A stretch of DNA of 64,000 nt from Margaritifera margaritifera (lineage: Eukaryota; Mollusca; Bivalvia; Unionida; Margaritiferidae). The translations under genes and the position numbers were made by a program. The first letter of the stretch is position 1. Each line of letters opens with the position of its first letter. Positions 13,081 to 25,902 of this stretch are shown piece by piece. The stretch lies in assembly GCA_029931535.1 (NCBI GenBank), contig JAQPZY010001625.1, forward strand, positions 5,768,501-5,832,500, given 5' to 3'. The notes beneath the pieces are model-generated. The model worked only from the letters and a program-made list of their open reading frames with translations. It had not been told where the DNA came from and searched no databases.

Positions 13081-13835
13081 GAGGTTTATTTTTGTTGTTG
13101 TTGCTTTGTTTTTTTAATCATTGATTTACATTTCTTTTGTCAAAACATCTTTCAAAATACTTTTGACAGTTTATCGTCAGAACTACTTTTTTGAGCAAAG
13201 AAAACAGTAAAAACTAGGATCGAGCTTGAATGACGAAAGAGTGCACAGAAGTCTCCATTTATATTGCCTTTCTGGCTGGCGGATAACAAATTGCTTATCA
13301 GAGGGTCTTGGATGAACGGAACATAATTATTTGCAAGATGTGACTGAATTTTATTTTTTCAAACCATTATAATTTGCGTTCGTTCATAGAATTTTAGACT
13401 GTATAGTCAATATCAGCGTCGAGTTTTCTTGATTGTTTCGGTAACGAAATGACTAAAATACATTTGTCCGGCGACACCCAGTTGCGAACTCTGGACCGCA
13501 AAGACGCAAATGGAACTGATTCATCAAGCCTACATTATGATGAGCATGCTCTTTAGAACTACTTAAAAGAAATTAAAATGGCTCTGGTGTTTTATATATT
13601 GAACAATGAAATAAAACAACATCGAATTTCATGTAATAAAAAAAATGCTCATTTACATTACTCTGATATTTTCAAGCAGACATCTTGCTCATTTACTTAA
13701 TTTTCTTCTTTGAGACGAGACATCCTACCATCGGATCAGTCTGGGTCTGCTGTTGAGGTGTGTCCCTGGACTAAGCACTTTACCCCGATTGCCTCGGCAC
13801 TCAATAGCCTGTATGTGCTGATGTACCGTTAACAC
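13081..13835. other. non-coding; early module of the 13-24 kb repeat family
   Basis: Around 13,185-13,360 the phrases for 'acagaagtctccat' and 'gcaagatgtgac' recur in diverged form at 15,290-15,440, 19,240-19,360, 21,360-21,770 and 23,340-23,560. I see no open frame that is conserved between these copies. The nature of the module is unknown. Confidence 0.45.
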
Positions 13836-13840
13836 AAGGT

Positions 13841-13841
13841 C

Positions 13842-13920
<79 letters not shown>
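13841..13920. repeat. (TA)n microsatellite
   Basis: About 40 TA units with one TGTA interruption. The preceding phrase, 'tgtgctgatgtaccgttaacacaaggtcggtata', resembles the end of a short dispersed repeat but I cannot place it. Confidence 0.95.
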
Positions 13921-13924
<4 letters not shown>

Positions 13925-15240
13925 GAATGCAAAATCCTTCGATCACCAAAAGTGACATTTATTATTTCTCTTGGCTAATTTGTCCTTTCATCTTAGTATT
14001 ATTTAGGTTATCGTATATTTTTTATAAAATTTTCATTGCAATGATTTGCAGCATGGGCACGTTGTGCGTAATCACTGTCTCGCGACTGATGGGCGGTCCT
14101 CTGTGCCAGCCAGTGAACTAAACAACACGTGTTATTTAGTTATCTGTGCTAGCTAATAAAAAACAGACGATTACACCTTGATAAACAGCCTTTACTCTCG
14201 GGTCAGTAGCTGACAATTATGTGAATCACTACATACTGTGGAAGGTGTCACTTAAGTTTATTAATTAAATTTGACTTAATGCTGATAAGAAGGCAAAACA
14301 CTAGTGAAAGTGCCCTAGTATCAGGCTTGCGTTAAACTATGTAAAAGGTGTATTATTTTCAAAGAAAACGTTACAATTACATGAAGTTATCTTAAAATTA
14401 CCTACCTTCCCCTCGCTTCCTCAATAACTTATTTAATTATTATTTAATTGCACGCATCCTGTAAACCTTCTCGATCAATGGTTTCACTTTATATACATTT
14501 GTACAACTTTTTGTCATACTTGTTCTCCAACGTCATTGGAACAAACACTTTGCATATAGTTTGTTTCATCATTTGAATTATTATGTACATTTAACCTTAT
14601 CTCCCCCACCTGCGTAGTGGGAAAATATTTTTGTTTTAGGTTATCAGTCATTATTGCTATTAACATGCGGCTTTTAATGTAACATGCATTTTTTATGCAC
14701 ACCGTCTTCTGCCTTAATTGCCTCCCCCCCACACACACACACACATACACACACACCTGCGTAGTGGGAATAGACAACTCGTATCATTTGTCATCATGTG
14801 TATTATTAGTTGCGTGTAAATTTGACATTCAATGATTTTTGCTTTAGATACCTTGTTTGAATTAGTAATTTGAATTCCTCTTTAATTGAAAAGATATTTG
14901 CAATAATTGACTTTAACACATTATACGCTGTACGAAGTTATAGTATTTATCCACTAATTTCAAGCAACGCTGTCTGAAGGAATTATGTACTACATCTTGA
15001 TGAAATTTTCAGTCCCGTTTTCATTACATGGTCGTAGATAAAAATCTTATTTCCTGGTCTACATATTAAGAATGGGATATGTGTTCACCTTAAAAAATAC
15101 TCCAATAATGCTTTCCCAGCTATTTCTCCATTGACAATTAAGCTTTCATTCACAGTTGTGATTATTTACCTTTCTTTCATTTATCACATTTCCTCTGATG
15201 TTTTTTGTCCATTGCGCACCCGACCTTCCACTTTGAGCAA
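13921..15240. other. unassigned non-coding stretch
   Basis: No gene recognised. A direct repeat of 'cacctgcgtagtggga' occurs at ~14,608 and ~14,754, the second copy just after a (CA)n tract at 14,730-14,753. Confidence 0.4.
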
Positions 15241-15857
15241 ACAAAACATTGACAAATGTATAGATTGGTTGGTAGCCCATTTCCGTTTCTTTTGAAGTTT
15301 GAAACAGGATAGAGACGAAAGGATGGAAGAGTACATAGAAGCCACTATTTGTGTTGCGTTCTTGATTGGTGACCAACTAATCACTAATGATTGGGCCGTA
15401 GGAGAACTTTTAAATAATTCTTTGCAAGTTGTGACTTGCCTTCAATCTTTTCTAACCTTGATTACTCAATTTAGTTCAAAGAAACCTTGTTCAGAATTTA
15501 TCTATCGCCAGAATAGAGATAATCACGCCTACTCATTAGTGTAGCACATGATATGACAATGACAGTATTTTATGTTGACATTTACTCCATGCAAATTAGT
15601 GTCAAGGTTCTAATATGTACGGAAAATTTCATGAAAAAAGGTTGAAGCACGTTGATGTTATTATGATTTGAATTTGTATAAGATATATAGTATCAGTCTA
15701 GGCGATGGATATAGGCCTGAATGTCTGCCAAGCTTCCAGTGCGTCTGTGTATCGAGTGATGTCTCACACTTTGTCCACCGACAGTATTGGTCAGCGATCC
15801 ATAGGTATTGGCACGTGTTACGGTTTGGCTGACATAAAACGGTACGGCAGTTTTCTG

Positions 15858-15960
15858 AGTGAAGGTTTCTTTTTAACGCTAACCAAAGCGATGTTTCTTT
15901 TAAAACATCTAGCTGGCATCAGGTTTTTTTTCTTCTGGATCTGATTGAAAGCAAAAACAA
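15858..15960 (+). repeat. short copy of the 2-kb tandem-unit end module
   Basis: The stretch with ACATCTAGCTGGCATCAGG and TTCTGGATCTGATTGAAAGC also occurs at 19,555-19,640, at the end of tandem unit I. It is immediately followed by a (TA)n tract. Confidence 0.7.
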
Positions 15961-15980
15961 TAATATAATTCGTGTTTATT

Positions 15981-15985
<5 letters not shown>

Positions 15986-16054
<69 letters not shown>
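15986..16054. repeat. (TA)n microsatellite
   Basis: About 34 uninterrupted TA units. Tyr-Ile poly-dipeptide frames here are artefacts of the repeat. Confidence 0.97.
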
Positions 16055-16057
<3 letters not shown>

Positions 16058-17600
16058 GTCAATTCCGCCAATATAAGCACGTCTAATCATAATGAACTTT
16101 CCAAAATCAGTGCTTGCTATTAGTGGACAATAGTATCGCTGCTAAAAGAAATGGATGGATGAATCCAATCGATAGATATTTTGTGGTTTACGCCCAAATT
16201 AAAAGGTCGTAACACAATTCGCTCAGATGTAAAAAAATATATATCTATTTATCTCATTTCAAGTGATAAAAACGTTTAATAATTTATAACAATCCAGAAA
16301 TTTACCGTAGAGCAATAGCTCTGATATCGACAGATTGCTTTCTAAACTCTTCCATATCTTTTACGAGCAATTACATTTATCATAGCACTAACCCTTACGT
16401 TACCGCAAAATATGTTTTATGTGAATCCTGATTTTTACAAATTTTTATCAGATCCGAATAAATATTTCACCTCGTATAATTTATTAATTATTAAAGAAAA
16501 TGGCCTTTTATATTACTATCAAGTGGGACCCTTCCCAAGGATGTTTGAATTATAAAGGTTCTGGTTTACTTTATTTAAAATGTCCAAAATAATACTGTAC
16601 TTTGAGTCAGAGTTTGCAAGGTAGCTTCTAGATCTTGAGACAGAGCTGAACTTAAGGCTACAACGGTATAAAAAAAAGTATTTTTATAAAATGATTTCTT
16701 ACTACTCGTGTGTACATTAAGATTGATAAATAATGGTTGAACGCAGGAATTATATGTATGTATTTACTTTCTTCCCTCGATATGCTAATCGGAACAGGCC
16801 TTTTAGTCGGGAAAAATTACATGAAATGAATAAAAGCCAAAGGAAATAAACGGGAATTTAAAACATAACACAGCTGACATTCACGATTTGAAGGTTCTAT
16901 AGTTTCCAGGAGAAAGTAAAAGGTCACTAATCTGTCTTTGAAACATTAAAAATATAATATTTGTAAAACACGTATCCACGTTTTGTCCTACTGATTCTAA
17001 CTATATATGGGGGTTAAATTTGTCTTTTCATGGTCAGGAAGTGCATATACAAATGGTTATAGGGTGGGGATCGCAATATTTTCTATGATATGACCCAGTG
17101 GCCGAGTCTCTGGAGGTAAGAATAGACACAGGGGCAAATCTCAGTTCCTTATGTGAATTTGTCATTTCACGCCTAATGTGTATATTCAGTGAAACTTCTC
17201 CAGACCGGTACTTGAATAAACCGGTAAACTGTATAAGTGGTTTGATACTTTTGGTCCTGAATGTATATGTCTATTACGAAATAGGATATATACCTCAACA
17301 TGTCGCTACACTGTCTACTCTGTGTATCGGTATTGATATCAGGTCGCGATTAACACATTAAGGAATAATTAGTACTTTTCATGTCGTTGAAGATGAGACT
17401 GCAGCAGGATGAGCCCCACAAAGAGTTTATTGTAACCGCAAGTACCATAAATAGTGCTATGCTTGAAAAAAGATCATGTCATGCGTTTGAAACATATTTA
17501 TACAGTGTCCACTGTAATGTCCAACCCAGGTGTTGATACAGTAGCAGATAATTATTCAGTCCTATTAATGTTAACACATGTGTTACTAAATCATTTAAAA
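16055..17600. other. unassigned non-coding stretch
   Basis: AT-rich with short open frames only. I recognise nothing on either strand. Confidence 0.4.
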
Positions 17601-19648
17601 TTGCGATTAAATACAGTAATTAAGCAACTATCTCTAATAAAAACCAAAGGAACATAGTCATGTACTGAGTTTATCACTGTATTGTGAACATTACTGTCAT
17701 CTGTAGAAAATCTCTAGTCTGATTATGTTAATTAGATTATGAATGAAAAATATATCTTCATAGTACTAATCTGATACATTCGATTTCTGGATCTATTAAA
17801 CCCTTCAAAGGATACAGTTATTGACAACATCTTAATAAAGAGTCGAAGAATTAATAATATGTATAACTGAAGTATTAAGGCTATGCCAACTACTTTTCCA
17901 TGCCCAAAAGTTCTCAATTATTGTTTTGTTTCTGGATCTGATTTGAATTTAATCACACCTTCTTTCAATCGATCTTGTTAAATGCACATTTAGACGCATT
18001 GAGGAAAACGTAGGTAGGTGAGGTGCTCATTTCCGTTTCTATTGAAGTTAGAAAAATAATAGTGATGCCATGATGCAGGAGTGCAAAACGGTCTTATGTG
18101 TAATGTAAAAGCCTTATGTGTAATATAAAAGTCTTATGTGTGATGTAAAAGTCTTATGTGCGATGTAAAAGCCTTATGTGTAGTTTAAAAGTCTTATATG
18201 TAATGTAAAAGCCTTATGTGAAGTGTAAAAGTCTTATGTGTAGTGTAAAAGTATTATGTGTAATGTAAAAGCCTTATGTGTAATATAAAAGCCTTATGTG
18301 TAGCTTAAAAGTCTTGTGTGTAATGTAAAAGCCTTGTGTGTAATGTAAAAGCCTTATGTGTAGTGTAAAAGTCTTATGTTTAATGTAAAAGCCTTGTGTG
18401 TAATGTAAAAGCCTTATGTGTAGTGTAAATGTCTTATGTGTACAAGAGCACAAGATAAAGAAACAAAATTACGGAAATTATTTTGAAACATCTAAGTATA
18501 GTTTTTCACGACGTTACCATTCTATTCTTTTAGTGGAGATGAACGGGTGAGAAGCATGTCCTTGACGCATAAGAAACATACAATATTCAATATTTTGTCT
18601 AATATTAAAAGTTAAAAGCGTGAAAATGATAATCATTTGTGTTTGTTTTGATACGTATGTTTGGTTAATTTTGACACCTTTCATATATATATATATATTT
18701 AACTGCTTTTTTTCCTAGTCTCTACAATGCCGAATAATTTATCTACCTCACCTCTATAAATATTCAGGGCTTGACAACTATACATCCATGTCCGTACATT
18801 TTTCAATTGTCTTTTTGTTTATTTATCAGTTTTCAATTTCTAGAACACTGATTGTTCTTGTCATTTGTGCATTTTAGCTACTTTATTCAAGCAAAGCAAC
18901 AGTGACAAAATGTAGATATATTTTATATCCAGTGTCATTTGTATAAAAGTTAGAAAGAAGGTGAATTTGGAACGATGATAGAATACTTAGAAGTCTTCAC
19001 CGGCTATTGCAGCACCCTTTGGTCGTAAGATCGCTGATAACTATCAAACGCCATCTTTGAACAAAGTACCCAAATTTCGTACTTGGTACCCATTTTTCAT
19101 GCACCGCTGCGATGTGACGCTACCACAAACTCACTGCAGTTCAGACGGGAGTTTCCAAACTATCTGTTGTGGGAATGAAGTCAATAGGAAGAGGGAGATT
19201 TTAGTAGTTACCGGCCTATAATATTGGCTTTCCAGTTTAAGCCAGGTACCATCGAAATACAAGTCTTCCTTTGTATGGTCTTCTTCGTTGCATGGCAAGT
19301 TAGATGATCTTTAAAGTATTTTAACAAATCTCTCAACAAGATGTGACCGACCTTCAATGTTTCACTACATTCGTTCAATCCTTGTTTTGAATTAAAGGGT
19401 GCATAGTACATTATGGCATCGGAATGATTTTTTTTCTGAAGGTGAAGGCCACACAATTATATGGAAAACATCTGAACAATATTTCTTTTTCTGCAATCTT
19501 TTTTTTAAAACAAAGACAAGTACAAATCATTCTGAGTAAATATTTCTTTTCAAGGCTAAGGAAAGCGATCTATCTTTTGGAAAATCTAAATGGCATCAGG
19601 GGTTTTTTCTGGATCTGATTGAAAGTAAAAACATACTAATATAACACT
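17601..19648 (+). repeat. ~2-kb tandem unit I
   Basis: It starts at TGCGATTAAATACAG and runs until the same phrase returns at 19,648. Its first ~500 bp matches 19,649-20,180, its 18,471-19,215 part matches 20,845-21,630, and its end matches 21,781-22,000, all in the same order. Unit I lacks the segment equivalent to 20,185-20,810 of unit II and has the 20-bp array in its place. No coding frame is conserved between units. Confidence 0.8.
18091..18440. repeat. 20-bp minisatellite, ~17 copies
   Basis: The monomer is approximately GTCTTATGTGTAATGTAAAA, with GCC/GTC and TAAT/TAGT variants. It repeats with an exact 20-bp period. The homologous place in unit II (20,147-20,181) has under two such monomers, so the array looks like an expansion of a pre-existing seed. 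Confidence 0.95.
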
Positions 19649-22060
19649 GCGATTAAATACAGTAATTTTGCAACTGTCTCTAATAAAAACCAAAGAAACA
19701 TAGTGATTTACTGAGTTTATCACTGTATTGTGAAAATTACTGTCATCTGTAGAAAATATCTAGTCTGATTATATTTAGAGATGCATGAAAAGTACATCTT
19801 CAAAGTACTAGTGTGATGCATTCGATTTCTCGATGTATGAAACCCTTCGAAAGATACAATTATTGACAACATGTTATTTTCTTGTCTCTAATAGAGTCGG
19901 AACAATTTATGACTTGTACAACTAAAAGTATTAAGGCTTCGTCAACTACTTTTCCATGCCCAAAAGCTCTCCATTATTGTTCTGTTTCTGGATCTGATTT
20001 AAATTTAATCACACCTTCTTTCAATCGATCTTGTTAAATGCGCATTTTGACGCATTGAGGAAAACGTATGTTAGTGAGGTGATCATTTCCGCTTGTATTG
20101 AAACTAGAAAAAGGATAATGATGCGAGGATGCAAGAGTGGAAAAAGGTTTTATGTATAATGTGAAAGTTTTATGTGAAATGCCTTCTTGGTGGTGAACAA
20201 TCAATAAAAGTCAGTGGCTCTTGTAAGAATTTAAAATGATTCCCTGTAAGATGTGACCGATATTAAATTTTTCAAACCTGTATAACCTTCGTTACAAGAA
20301 ATCCTTGCTAAAAATTTCAGAAGCATAGTATATTTCGGTGTGGAGATTGTCTGAAAGTGAAGGTGAGCATGATCCATGAAAAACGGTAATATCTTAGTAA
20401 TTAATAATAATTGAACAATTCACACATATCCAGGCATCCATAGATTCCTTTCAAATACTCACATATGTTTTATCGATTTGTTTTTACCTGCTCTTCTCTG
20501 CTTTCTCTTCTATTCCGCTCAAATCACACGTCTCAGGTGTGCTCGGATCAATCCATTATCATTTCACTCCAGCTGACTTTGTTTTAAACAAATGCTAATT
20601 AATTATAGCCACGTTTTTGTGATGCGGTTGCTTGAGACTGAGATAGCACAAAATTAAGTGCATGAATGAAAACTGAAAGATTTCCATGCTTTCATTTCCT
20701 ACGTGTGTGTAAATTAAAAATCAATAATATTAGTGCATGATTACATTTACTTTTTCCCCTCAGTCTTTTGGTCAAAATATGCCCTTCTCTGGAAAAGACA
20801 CCAAGCAAATACAAGAACACCAGATGAAAAAAAAAAAAAAAAAAAAACATACGGACATTTTTTTTACAAATCTTAGGATAGTTTTCACGACGTTACTATT
20901 CTATTCTTTTAGTGGAGATGAATGGATGAGAAGCATGTCCTTGACGCATGATAAACATGAAAGATCCAATTTTTTGTCAAATATTAAAATTTAAAAGCGT
21001 GAAAATGATCACCACTTGAATTTGTTTGATGCGTTTATTTGCTCAGTTTTGGAACCTTTCAAAATATATATACTTCTACACAACTGCATTTTTGCCTAGT
21101 CTCTACAATGTCGAATAATTTATCTACCTATAAATACTAAGGGCTTGACAGACAACTATAATCCATGTCCATACATTTTCAATTGTCTTTTTGTTTATTT
21201 ATATGTGTTTAGTTTCTAGAACACTGTCCTAATCGTTCTTGTCATTTGGGCATTGTAGCTACTTTATTCGAGCAAAGGAACAGTGACAAGATGTAGATTT
21301 ATTTTATATCCATTGTCGTTTGTATACAAGTTAGAAAGAATGTGGATTTGGTAAGATGATAGAGTACATAGAAGTCTTCGCCGGCTATTGCAGCACACTT
21401 TGGTCGTGAGATCGCGTATAAATATCAAACACCGTCTTTGAACAAAGTACACAAATGTCGTACTTGGTACCCATTTTTCATGCACTTCTCCGATATGACG
21501 CTGCCAAAAGCTCACTGCAGTTCAGAGATGAGTTTCGAAACTATCCGTTGTGGGAATGGAGTCTGTGTTGTCCAAGTGAAGTACCTGACTAACCAATAGG
21601 AAGTACGGAGATTTTGCTAGTTACCGGCCTTAATATTGGCTTACCTGTTTAGGCCTGGTACCATCAAAATAGAAGTCTTCCTATGTGTGTCCCTCTTCGT
21701 TGCATAGCAAGTCATATGACCTTTTTAGAATTTATAAATATCTCTCAACAAGATGTGACCGACCTTCAATGTTTCACCACATTCGTTCGACCCTTGTTTT
21801 GAATTGAAGGGTGCATTGTAAATGCACCCTTCAAATTATGGCGTTGGTGTTCGTTTTTTTTTTTGTTGTTTTTTTTCTGAATGTGAAGGTAACACAATTA
21901 TCTGGAAAATATCAGAACAACATTTCTATTTTCTGCATTCGTTTTTTAAATCAAAACGACATGTACAAATCATTTATAGTTTTTGTTCATGTACAATTTA
22001 TTCCCTTAATACGGACACTTCTAGTAGCAAGGAAGACTCCAAAAATCTGCTCTAGAAAAT
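19649..22060 (+). repeat. ~2.4-kb tandem unit II
   Basis: This is the second head-to-tail copy of the unit, with ~10-15% apparent divergence from unit I by eye. It contains an A20 tract at 20,827-20,846 and a perfect small hairpin at 21,804-21,834 that is not present in unit I. Confidence 0.8.
21804..21834. repeat. perfect 14-bp-arm hairpin
   Basis: TTGAAGGGTGCATT and AATGCACCCTTCAA flank GTA. Unit I at the same place reads AAAGGGTGCATAGTACATTATGG with no second arm. The extra arm therefore arose in unit II, as expected from a template-switch during replication. Confidence 0.9.
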
Positions 22061-22239
22061 CGTAGTAAATATGATCACTGCTGAATCAAAAGCAGATAGA
22101 TATCAAAAGAAATATAGATATATAGATACATAAAAGTTTATTTCTTTGTTCTTAGCAGATGTAAGAAATCCGCTGATGTATTTCAAATTATCTCTCTATC
22201 TATCTGAAGGGGATCCATATAAAGAGGTCATGGCTTTCA

Positions 22240-23300
22240 AATAGTTATAGCATTTTAACAATTCACAATGAAAAGTAATACCAATAATATCCAGAGATTC
22301 CTTTTGAAATCCTCACATGAAACTTACCATTATTGCAGTTCCCAAAGCACAATCAATTAAGTTACTACATAATATATTGAACCTTGCTTTCTAGGAATTA
22401 TCTGCAAAATTCGGCAAACAGTTCAAATCCTCTAATTTACTACTTTAAAGAATGGGTTGTTCTTCTCTGATTCCCCGTCTATTTCGCTCAAATTTCTGTT
22501 TCCAATGGTGTTTTGTTTTTTGAGGTTTTTCTTTACTTAATTGCAGAGTTTTAAAAGTGTAACTTATACGTCACATTTTGGGAGGTATCTGAATGAGACA
22601 GAGATAACACTGAACTTAAGTGCATAACTGTCTACAAATTCAAACATATGCTTGGTTTTCTACCACGTGTGTGCATTCAAGTATCAAAATTACTTGCACG
22701 CAGAAGTTGTATTGACCATTTCCTCAGTATGATTATTAGAACACACCCTTTTCTTCCCCTGGAAATGACACCAGATGAGTACAAGCTGAAAAGAAATACG
22801 GAAATTATTTTGACAAATCTTAAAAGCATGGAGAAGTTATATTGACTTTCTTTCCTCAAAATGATGATTTGAACATACCCTTTTGCCCTTAACAAAATGA
22901 CAAGAAATGAGTAAAGGTTGAAGCAAATACGGAAATTTCAAAATGGATTTGAACAACTTTATCGTTCTATATTTTCAATGAAGAAATAAGAGTGGGTAAC
23001 CTATCCATAATGCATAAAAACCACGAAATATTCATATACACGATACAGTTTACTAGCAAAGATAAAAGTTTGCAAAAGCGTGAGAAAATGATTATTTCCT
23101 GCATCTGATTCATCTTTTTGTTTGCTGGGTGAATGCAACATTTTAAAAGATACAGCTATATCCAACTATATTTTATTTCCTTTCCTCTAAACGTTGAGCA
23201 ATTTATGCATTGTATTTCTAAGGATTTAACAAATATTTCTGCATTGATCATGGGCTTTTAATCATTGTTTCAGTCATTAATCTGTTTTTATCGCATTCTT
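22240..23300 (+). repeat. diverged partial unit III of the tandem family
   Basis: Phrases such as 'tctattccgctcaaat', 'gagacagagataacac', and 'tacggaaattattttgac' recur here in the order seen at 20,420-20,870. A further internal duplication is visible: 22,700-22,825 and 22,835-22,945 share a common plan. Confidence 0.6.
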
Positions 23301-23469
23301 TATCATTTTACCCAATTATCACTTAAATTACTTTCTTGAGGGAAGAAAACAACCAGAAATATGTTGATTAGTGGTTGTTTATTTCCGTTTGTTTTAAAGA
23401 TAGTACACAGATGACTTCATCCATATTGTTTTCATGGTTTGTAATTAAAAAAAGACTCGCAAATCAAGG

Positions 23470-23870
23470 GCTCTTTGAAGAATTCTAAAATAATTTCCTT
23501 CAAGACGCCTCCTGTTCCTTGAAAATTTCCTAATGTGGAATTCTGGACTACATAGTGTTTATGCATAAAGTTTTATTTCTTTACGGCAATAGTAATATAA
23601 TTACCTGAAGAAAAAAATAAAATAAAAAATAAACCAATAACAACAAGAATATGAACAACAACTCGAATTACAAAGAATTCCAAAATAATTTCCTGCAAGA
23701 TACTTCCTGTTTGTTCAATAAATCCCAATGTGGAAATCTGGACTGCATAGTATTTTTGGCGTAGAGTTTTCATCTTGAAGGTAAAGGTAGTAGCATCATC
23801 ACCTGAAAAACGATAACAACAAGGACATCAACAACAACAACTCGAGCAACAAAGGCGAATCCTTCACCGC
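23470..23870. repeat. ~194-bp tandem duplication
   Basis: Two copies start with AAGAATTC(T/C)AAAATAATTTCC at 23,479 and 23,673. Both end in a phrase with CACCTGAA/TTACCTGAA followed by AAC-rich sequence. No function is apparent. Confidence 0.75.
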
Positions 23871-24760
23871 TGACCTTTCCACGTAAAATATTTAATGAAT
23901 GTGATATTTACAACGGGAAGAAAATTCCTCCTGGTTCTAGGTATTTTGCACGATTCCTAAAACAACTCAAAGATCGAGAATTAATGAATTAATGAATAAC
24001 AAAGGAAGCTTTATCTGAGTACTGCAGATTAAAGGCTTCAAACTACATATATGTTTCATGTTACATTCATGTCCTTTTTTTTTTTTTCTTTGATTTCCAT
24101 ATTATGCAGGGGAAAATGAATACGGGAATTTCCATGCTGTTTCGTTTTCAAAATCCCTTGCCTTGCTGTCAAAGGCTTGATGTTGAATAATACTGTTCAC
24201 GTGGAAAAAATTCTGCTTTATAATTTTCTCTCAGAAATCGCTTCCTTACATAAGGAATAGATGTCTTTGCATGCAGCAGGATATTTCGTTTGTCCTCTGC
24301 GATTCTCTTCCATCAGGTATTTGAAAGAGATGGAAGAACTATCAAAAATGGGAAAAGCCAAGTTTAACTGCTTAAGGATGGATACTCTGCGTCCAGGAAT
24401 TTAAACCTAACTAGGAAAAAGATATCCCCTGCAGGCGTAGCCTTAAATCTTCTTCAATAGATAAAACGTTCAAAGAAATTGCGAAACATGTATCTTCTCA
24501 AGTTGCAACGAATCACTGAATCACTACTTAGTTTGATGTGATTCGAACAACATCAAAGATCAAGGGTAGAATATTATACATAGCAAACAAATTTTTTATG
24601 TTCGCGGGCAAATAAATAACGTCATATATTGAACATGCCCTAGTATGTTAGTATGAATTTGGAAAAAGAAGCATGTATATATTTAGTATGTTTTATTCAT
24701 ACGTTGTTAAGAATGCCTGACTCAGACTCAAACAGTTCATTATACAACACACAAACATAC
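23871..24760. other. unassigned non-coding stretch
   Basis: No recognised gene or element. Ends at a (CATA)n run. Confidence 0.4.
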
Positions 24761-24763
24761 ATA

Positions 24764-24805
24764 CATACATACATACATACATACACATATATATATATAC
24801 ATATA

Positions 24806-24872
<67 letters not shown>
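24764..24872. repeat. (CATA)n/(TA)n compound microsatellite
   Basis: CATA repeats at 24,764-24,786 grade into a long TA tract. Open frames on both strands are Tyr/Ile artefacts. Confidence 0.95.
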
Positions 24873-24874
<2 letters not shown>

Positions 24875-25129
24875 CCTGTAATCATTGCAGATTTACAGTT
24901 TAGATTCCATGTGTATCCTAACATTATAAGATAAATATATTTTGATAGGATGTCATTTGTTAATATTATGTCGAACTGATAATCTTATGATGTACATCCC
25001 GAGGGGTAGAGTCTGGACATTTTAGACTTTCTAAGTTCAAACAGTGAGGCTATACATCTGCCACTTTGTTCCGCAATTGCTCCAGCGGGATTAATCATTG
25101 TTTTTTAGTTGGTCAGAGAAACTGGCAAG

Positions 25130-25600
25130 GATAAAGGATGGTATGTGCTGAATGATTTCCCTGATGAATCTCTCTCACACATAGGAAGTGGACTTCATCA
25201 TCAACCTTAGTGGGGGAAAGAGGGAAAGTTCTTTCTTCAATGCCATAGTTTTTGAACCTGGAAATTTCTAATATAAGAGAATGTGTGGTTAGACGAAGGC
25301 AGGTTAGAGCTCTCTAATGTTTTCGAATTTTAATTGTAAAAAGATGGAAGTCAATATGTAGGTTCTGTTTAATCTGTCCAAAGAGGCGTAATTTATTTGA
25401 TTTCACAGTTAAAGGACTTGAAAGGCAAGTTTCCCATGCTATTTTACATGAATCTAATACGTCCTGAAGATTAAGATAAGAACTATATGATATTGAGTGA
25501 TTTTAGGATATGACGAACATGTGCATACAATGCTGGAATCTTGGTGCTAGAGAAGTTCAAGTCCTCTTTAAAAGTTTTGTATACCAATCTTGTGCTCTCC
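25130..25600 (-). pseudogene. LINE C-terminal tail remnant
   Basis: On the minus strand, pieces of a non-LTR pol C-terminus can be read in order: VYKTFKEDLNFSS, YLNLQDVLDSCKIAWETCL, NKLRLFGQIKQNL, ALTCLRLTTHSLILEISRF and VDDEVHFLC. The block 'R-x-LT-x-LR-x2-xHxLxIE' followed by 'xDExHFLC' is characteristic of the tail after the RT in APE LINEs of marine invertebrates. It has at least one in-frame stop (after IRKH) and no RT core beside it, so it is a fragment. It differs from the tails of the two larger LINEs, so it is from a third family. Confidence 0.7.
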
Positions 25601-25612
25601 ATCACATAAAGG

Positions 25613-25665
25613 AAGCCGCGGTAGCTCAATTGGCAGTGAGTCGGACTAGTAATTTAGGTATATTG
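25613..25665 (+). pseudogene. tRNA-like SINE head or tRNA pseudogene
   Basis: GCCGCGGTAGCTCAATTGG followed by a CTAGTAA loop resembles the 5' half of a tRNA. TAGCTCAATTGG fits the RNA polymerase III A box, and the loop would place AGT as anticodon. No B box (GGTTCGAxxCC) follows, so a full tRNA cannot form. A truncated tRNA-derived SINE is the likeliest reading. Confidence 0.55.
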
Positions 25666-25816
25666 ATTATGGCCTAATTACATGAAATCTTGTTTCAATG
25701 ATAGAAAAGGTCATTATTTTTCAATTAACAAATCAGTCCCCCATACGTCATAATCACAGAGGCAAGATTAGACAAATATATGTTTTCTCATGTATGATGT
25801 TTATATTTGTTTAGTT

Positions 25817-25820
<4 letters not shown>

Positions 25821-25900
<80 letters not shown>
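25821..25900. repeat. (TA)n microsatellite
   Basis: About 40 TA units, flanked by near-copies of a 'gtatgatgtttatatttgtttagttctt' phrase on each side, i.e. inserted in or bounded by a short direct repeat. Confidence 0.95.

Positions 25901-25902
<2 letters not shown>

Noticed and set aside
15818..16090. Open frames of repeated Tyr-Ile across (TA)n tracts, also at 24,653-24,924 and 50,401-50,718
   Set aside because: They are the translation of a dinucleotide repeat in any phase, with no conserved ends.
18091..18440. CRISPR-like regular 20-bp repeats
   Set aside because: The repeats abut each other with no spacers; it is a minisatellite.
25613..25690. Complete tRNA gene
   Set aside because: Only the A-box half is present; no B box or acceptor-stem partner follows.
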